Shown in pieces: positions 6,966-9,440 of a stretch of 9,440 bases of DNA. Numbering within the stretch: the stretch's first letter is position 1; the number at the start of each line of letters is the position of its first letter. The stretch comes from Syntrophomonadaceae bacterium (GTDB lineage: Bacteria; Bacillota; Dethiobacteria; DTU022). The stretch is from assembly GCA_003558195.1 (NCBI GenBank), contig PWMM01000091.1:1-9440 (forward strand), in the 5' to 3' direction. The notes under the pieces are model-generated. The model was not told where the DNA came from. It did no database searches and worked only from the letters and a program-made list of their open reading frames with translations. Both the position numbers and the translations under genes were made by a program.

Positions 6966-7496
6966 AACTAGACACCACCTTTAATTATTAGCTATTCAAT
7001 TTTTAGGTCGCCGGTAATAAACCTAGATAAACATTCCTTAAAAACATAAATTGTCACATTCGCTTTATTAGTCAATAAAATAAGCTAAGATTTAATAATA
7101 TAAGGCTAATTATAAACAATTAAAACTAATCTAAACCATTGCACTTAAAACGCACCTAAATTTTTTAATAATAATCATTAATTAAATTACAGTCCTATAA
7201 TATTCTTCAGGGAAATATTTACAATAAGTTATCCTAAGCTTACTAATTGTTCCAGCGCCTTTTAATTCAAAGCTATAAAATCTAACTATAGTCACAATGA
7301 AAGCATTTTAATTTCGGGTAAAATCTTTAATTCCTTTATGAGGGGGCATTTTTTGACTTTAACTCACTTGACCAGGCAAGACTGCCAGCTTTCAGAAGTG
7401 ATTACTTTGCTTTACTTAGTTCTAAACCATATTCTCTGTTTTCATTAATATTCCTGCTTAACAAAAAAATATTTGACAATACACTTTAATTTATTT
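6966..7496. other. AT-rich intergenic region upstream of rho
   Basis: This 531-bp stretch is very AT-rich and I see no gene in it. It contains the AAAGGTGGTG ribosome binding site of rho. A TATAAT (minus strand, 7109-7114) lacks a good -35 partner, and a TTGACT (7070-7075) lacks a good -10 partner, so I do not place the rho promoter. A small hairpin (GGCA, AGAC, TGCC; 7375-7386) lies about 110 bases after the hydrolase gene but has no U-run. The long leader would allow rho autoregulation, as known in other bacteria, but nothing specific shows it. Confidence 0.55.
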
Positions 7497-8108
7497 TTAT
7501 GTAATAAAAACATTAGACTCTGCTTCCTCAGATATAGTAGTAGCAGGGCCATGGCCCGGGTAAACATTTAAATGGCCAGGCAGGGTCATTAACCTTTCTT
7601 TAATACTTTTAATCAAGGTTGGGTATGAACCCCCTGGAAGGTCTGTCCTGCCAATCGAACCTGCAAATAGTGTATCACCACAAAACAGCTCATTATTTCC
7701 GATCAGGCTTACCCCTCCCGGAGTGTGTCCGGGAGTGGTAACAATAGTTAGTGAGCACTCTCCAAACCTAAGTTCATCTCCTTCGTTAACAAACCAATCA
7801 GGGGCTGGTTGTTTCTTTAGGACAAATGAAAGGCCATAGCCAGGGTTATGATATAGTTGTAAATCATTTTCTGAAAGCAAAATAGGAACCTTAAAATCTT
7901 CTTTAATTTTTCTATTCGCACCAATATGATCAATATGCCCATGTGTATTGATGAGATACTTTAATTTAATTTTCAATTCCTTTATGCAAGAAGCTATCAA
8001 CTTACCATTTGCTCCCGGGTCCACAATTATGCCCTCAGCAGTTTTTGGGCAGTAGACAAGATAGCAGTTAGTTGCAAACATCCCTACCGTTACTGCCTTT
8101 ATTTTCAT
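7497..8108 (-). CDS. Metallo-beta-lactamase-fold hydrolase (glyoxalase II-like, YcbL type)
   Basis: A 203-residue cytoplasmic metal-dependent hydrolase. The motif HGHIDH (H56, H58, D60, H61), H128 in PGHTPGG, D145 in CGDTLF and H186 in YPGHG form the complete set of ligands for a two-metal site. Length and motif spacing fit the short glyoxalase II-like group, whose members often act on thioesters, though many have unknown substrates. I chose the ATG at 8108 because AAAGGAG lies 9 bases upstream. A longer reading from an ATG at 8129 would place that ribosome binding site inside the coding sequence and adds seven residues before the conserved MKIKAVTVG start. It follows the metalloenzyme gene after 61 bp, so they may be cotranscribed. 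The true substrate cannot be told from the sequence. Confidence 0.9.
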   Translation of the reverse strand: MKIKAVTVGMFATNCYLVYCPKTAEGIIVDPGANGKLIASCIKELKIKLKYLINTHGHIDHIGANRKIKEDFKVPILLSENDLQLYHNPGYGLSFVLKKQPAPDWFVNEGDELRFGECSLTIVTTPGHTPGGVSLIGNNELFCGDTLFAGSIGRTDLPGGSYPTLIKSIKERLMTLPGHLNVYPGHGPATTISEEAESNVFIT

Positions 8109-8169
8109 ATCATAAGCTCCTTTATACATGCGGGTCTAGCTTAATGCAAGCAGACTATTAACCTTTGGG

Positions 8170-9111
8170 CTACATTTCTGAATTCTCATTTCTAGCATTG
8201 GCTGCTAAAATGTCTTTAATCGCAGGTACCAGATCACACAGGCTGTTTAGGTTTCCAGATATCTGTCGGCGCAAGCCTTGTTCACCAACAATTAAAAGGG
8301 GTACCTTATTTAAGGTGTGTTCCCGACCGGTAATATCTTCCATGTTGCCGTGATCGCTGGTTATAATTAGCATTTCTTCATCAATATTAATCCTTTCTGC
8401 CAGGCCACTGAGGAAAGAATCCAGTATTTTAACTATATTTCCTGCCTCTGTGTAATCTGCCATGTGGCCAATGATGTCACTTAAAAAAAATTCAAACAAA
8501 CAAAAATCAAACTCTTTATGAATATTAATCAGCTGAGCTGCCCCTTCATCGGGAGTGAGTACAGGCACTTTATCACAGTGAGGCTGTAGCGTTTCATTGG
8601 TTATATCCATATACAAAGCTTTACGGTCAATAATATCAGAAAGGTTATAAAAGGAAAGCCCGCCATAAAAAGCCGCTAAAGTCGAACAAGAATAGAAACT
8701 TCCCGGCAGACCTCTATCTAACCACTCAAAAAACTTGGGCCTGTAAGCATTAGCAAAAGCCACCCTGTATCCTTCTTTTCTTAAGCTCTTATATACTGTT
8801 TTCGCTGCAATGAGGCCCCTAAGCAATTGATTTGGGAACCCCCGAAGATGTTGGCCAAGGAAAGCAGCAGCGTTTTCACCTGTAAAAATCGTCGCTTGTC
8901 CGGTTGCACTTTGAGGTAACCCGGGGATACCCAGAGTAGCATCCAGCGCCAGTAAAGAAGTTTTAGAATCCTGGTAATTAACTGTCGAGCTAATAAGTTT
9001 ATGGCCACTTAGGAGCCTCGATAATCCAGGGGTACTGGTATAGACAAAAGGATTACTGTCCACATCTTCTCCGAGACCCACTCCATCTATAAATACAAAT
9101 AACAGGCGCAA
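8170..9111 (-). CDS. Alkaline-phosphatase-superfamily metalloenzyme (phosphoglycerate mutase-like)
   Basis: A 313-residue protein with the metalloenzyme core shared by cofactor-independent phosphoglycerate mutase and phosphopentomutase. The two-metal and nucleophile set looks complete: D9 in IDGVG, S68 in PQSATGQ (expected phospho-accepting residue), D212 and H216 in SDIIGH, D253 and H254 in SDHGN, and H265 in REHT. At 313 residues it is far shorter than true phosphoglycerate mutase (about 510) because the large phosphotransferase insertion is absent. It is therefore more likely a phosphatase or phosphotransferase of unknown substrate than a glycolytic mutase. The start is the TTG at 9111: the upstream stop at 9129-9127 is in the same frame and no other plausible start lies between. 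A GGGGGT run 6 bases before it may serve as a ribosome binding site. It begins 15 bases after the protease gene, so the two are probably cotranscribed. Confidence 0.85.
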   Translation of the reverse strand: MRLLFVFIDGVGLGEDVDSNPFVYTSTPGLSRLLSGHKLISSTVNYQDSKTSLLALDATLGIPGLPQSATGQATIFTGENAAAFLGQHLRGFPNQLLRGLIAAKTVYKSLRKEGYRVAFANAYRPKFFEWLDRGLPGSFYSCSTLAAFYGGLSFYNLSDIIDRKALYMDITNETLQPHCDKVPVLTPDEGAAQLINIHKEFDFCLFEFFLSDIIGHMADYTEAGNIVKILDSFLSGLAERINIDEEMLIITSDHGNMEDITGREHTLNKVPLLIVGEQGLRRQISGNLNSLCDLVPAIKDILAANARNENSEM

Positions 9112-9126
9112 AGATCGACCCCCATA

Positions 9127-9440
9127 CTATTCACTTAGATCATCTTCGTCTTCATCTTCTTCAATGGAGTCTTCATCTTCCAGGTCATCCTCTTCGAAAT
9201 CTTCGGGAACAAACGGTTCTTCAAATAAGTCATCAGGTCGTTCATCAAAGGTTAACTGGGCTTGTTTTTCTTCGCCAGCCCGGTAAAATGTTATCATAAC
9301 AGTATCACCAGGGTAATAATAAAGCATAATATCAAATAATTGAGCTAAAAAGGCTATCTTATTCTCATCGATTGCAACAATGATATCTCCCGGAGCCAGT
9401 CCAGCTTGATCAGCAGGGCTACCAGGAACAACTTCGATCA
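9127..9440 (-). CDS. HtrA/DegP-type serine protease, C-terminal PDZ domain (3' part only)
   Basis: The last 103 codons of a PDZ-domain protein; the rest lies beyond the right edge. The visible N-terminal part reads VVPGSPADQAGLAPGDIIVAI, the hallmark of HtrA/DegP-type PDZ domains, which bind C-termini of unfolded or signal proteins beside a trypsin-like protease domain. The PDZ fold ends about where VMITFYRAGEEKQAQLTF occurs. It is followed by a tail of about 40 residues made largely of D and E and ending in DDLSE, unlike most HtrA proteins, which stop soon after the PDZ domain. The catalytic domain is not visible, so other PDZ proteins such as the S2P, SpoIVB or CtpA types remain possible. 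The stop codon is 15 bases before the next gene's TTG start. Confidence 0.8.
   Translation of the reverse strand, partial: IEVVPGSPADQAGLAPGDIIVAIDENKIAFLAQLFDIMLYYYPGDTVMITFYRAGEEKQAQLTFDERPDDLFEEPFVPEDFEEDDLEDEDSIEEDEDEDDLSE
9133..9214 (-). repeat. Low-complexity acidic-codon tract
   Basis: The part encoding the protease's acidic tail consists mostly of GAA, GAG and GAT codons, seen on the plus strand as recurrent TTC, ATC and CTC triplets (for example CATCTTC and TTCATCTTC). It is purine-rich on the coding strand and has the look of a tract that expands by slippage. The repeat is imperfect, so this is low-complexity coding DNA rather than a true tandem array. Confidence 0.55.

Noticed and set aside
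7338..7448. Plus-strand 36-codon frame starting with MRGHFLT
   Set aside because: It has no ribosome binding site, no family resemblance and no promoter context; it is probably a chance frame in non-coding DNA.
7473..7501. Consensus TTGACA on the plus strand facing the hydrolase gene, possible antisense promoter
   Set aside because: The hexamer 17 bases downstream (TTTATG) is a poor -10 box, and there is no plus-strand gene to serve.

Overview
The window reads as a piece of chromosome from a low-to-mid G+C anaerobic Firmicute. A clostridial lineage of the Peptococcaceae, Syntrophomonas or Acetobacterium type would fit, but the genus cannot be fixed from the sequence. The signs are strong AAGGAGG-like ribosome binding sites, two TTG starts, a zinc-type (C-x-C) ribosomal protein L31, a Firmicute-like Rho and a nickel-type lactate racemase. 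All eight supported genes lie on the minus strand, so transcription runs from 9440 towards 1. I see no tRNA, rRNA, CRISPR array, insertion sequence or phage gene.

In transcription order, 9440-8108 holds the 3' end of an HtrA/DegP-type serine protease (PDZ domain plus a very acidic tail) and, 15 bp later, a short alkaline-phosphatase-superfamily metalloenzyme related to cofactor-independent phosphoglycerate mutase. A metallo-beta-lactamase-fold hydrolase of the glyoxalase II type (8108-7497) follows. After an AT-rich gap of about 530 bp comes rho (6965-5721).

After a second gap of about 590 bp comes a lactate (2-hydroxyacid) utilisation cluster: a GlcD/LctD-type FAD-linked dehydrogenase (5134-3692), a LarA-type racemase (3676-2387) 15 bp behind it, and, after a further 430 bp, a lactate permease (1956-286). 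The last gene is the beginning of rpmE (71-1) with its own sigma-A-like promoter.

The three cluster genes suggest one pathway. LctP imports lactate, LarA interconverts L- and D-lactate using a nickel pincer cofactor, and the flavoprotein oxidises lactate to pyruvate. The set matches the D, E and F genes of the Acetobacterium woodii lct operon, but no electron-transfer flavoprotein genes, GlcF-type iron-sulfur partner, regulator, or nickel-cofactor genes (larB, larC, larE) lie in the window. The cluster sits between rho and rpmE, which are commonly adjacent in Firmicutes, so it looks like an insertion into an otherwise conserved housekeeping neighbourhood.

Nothing here amounts to a clearly new biological system. 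The points most worth a second look are the cluster's position, its missing partners, an operator-like inverted repeat inside a candidate promoter upstream of lctP, the acidic HtrA tail and the orphan metalloenzyme.
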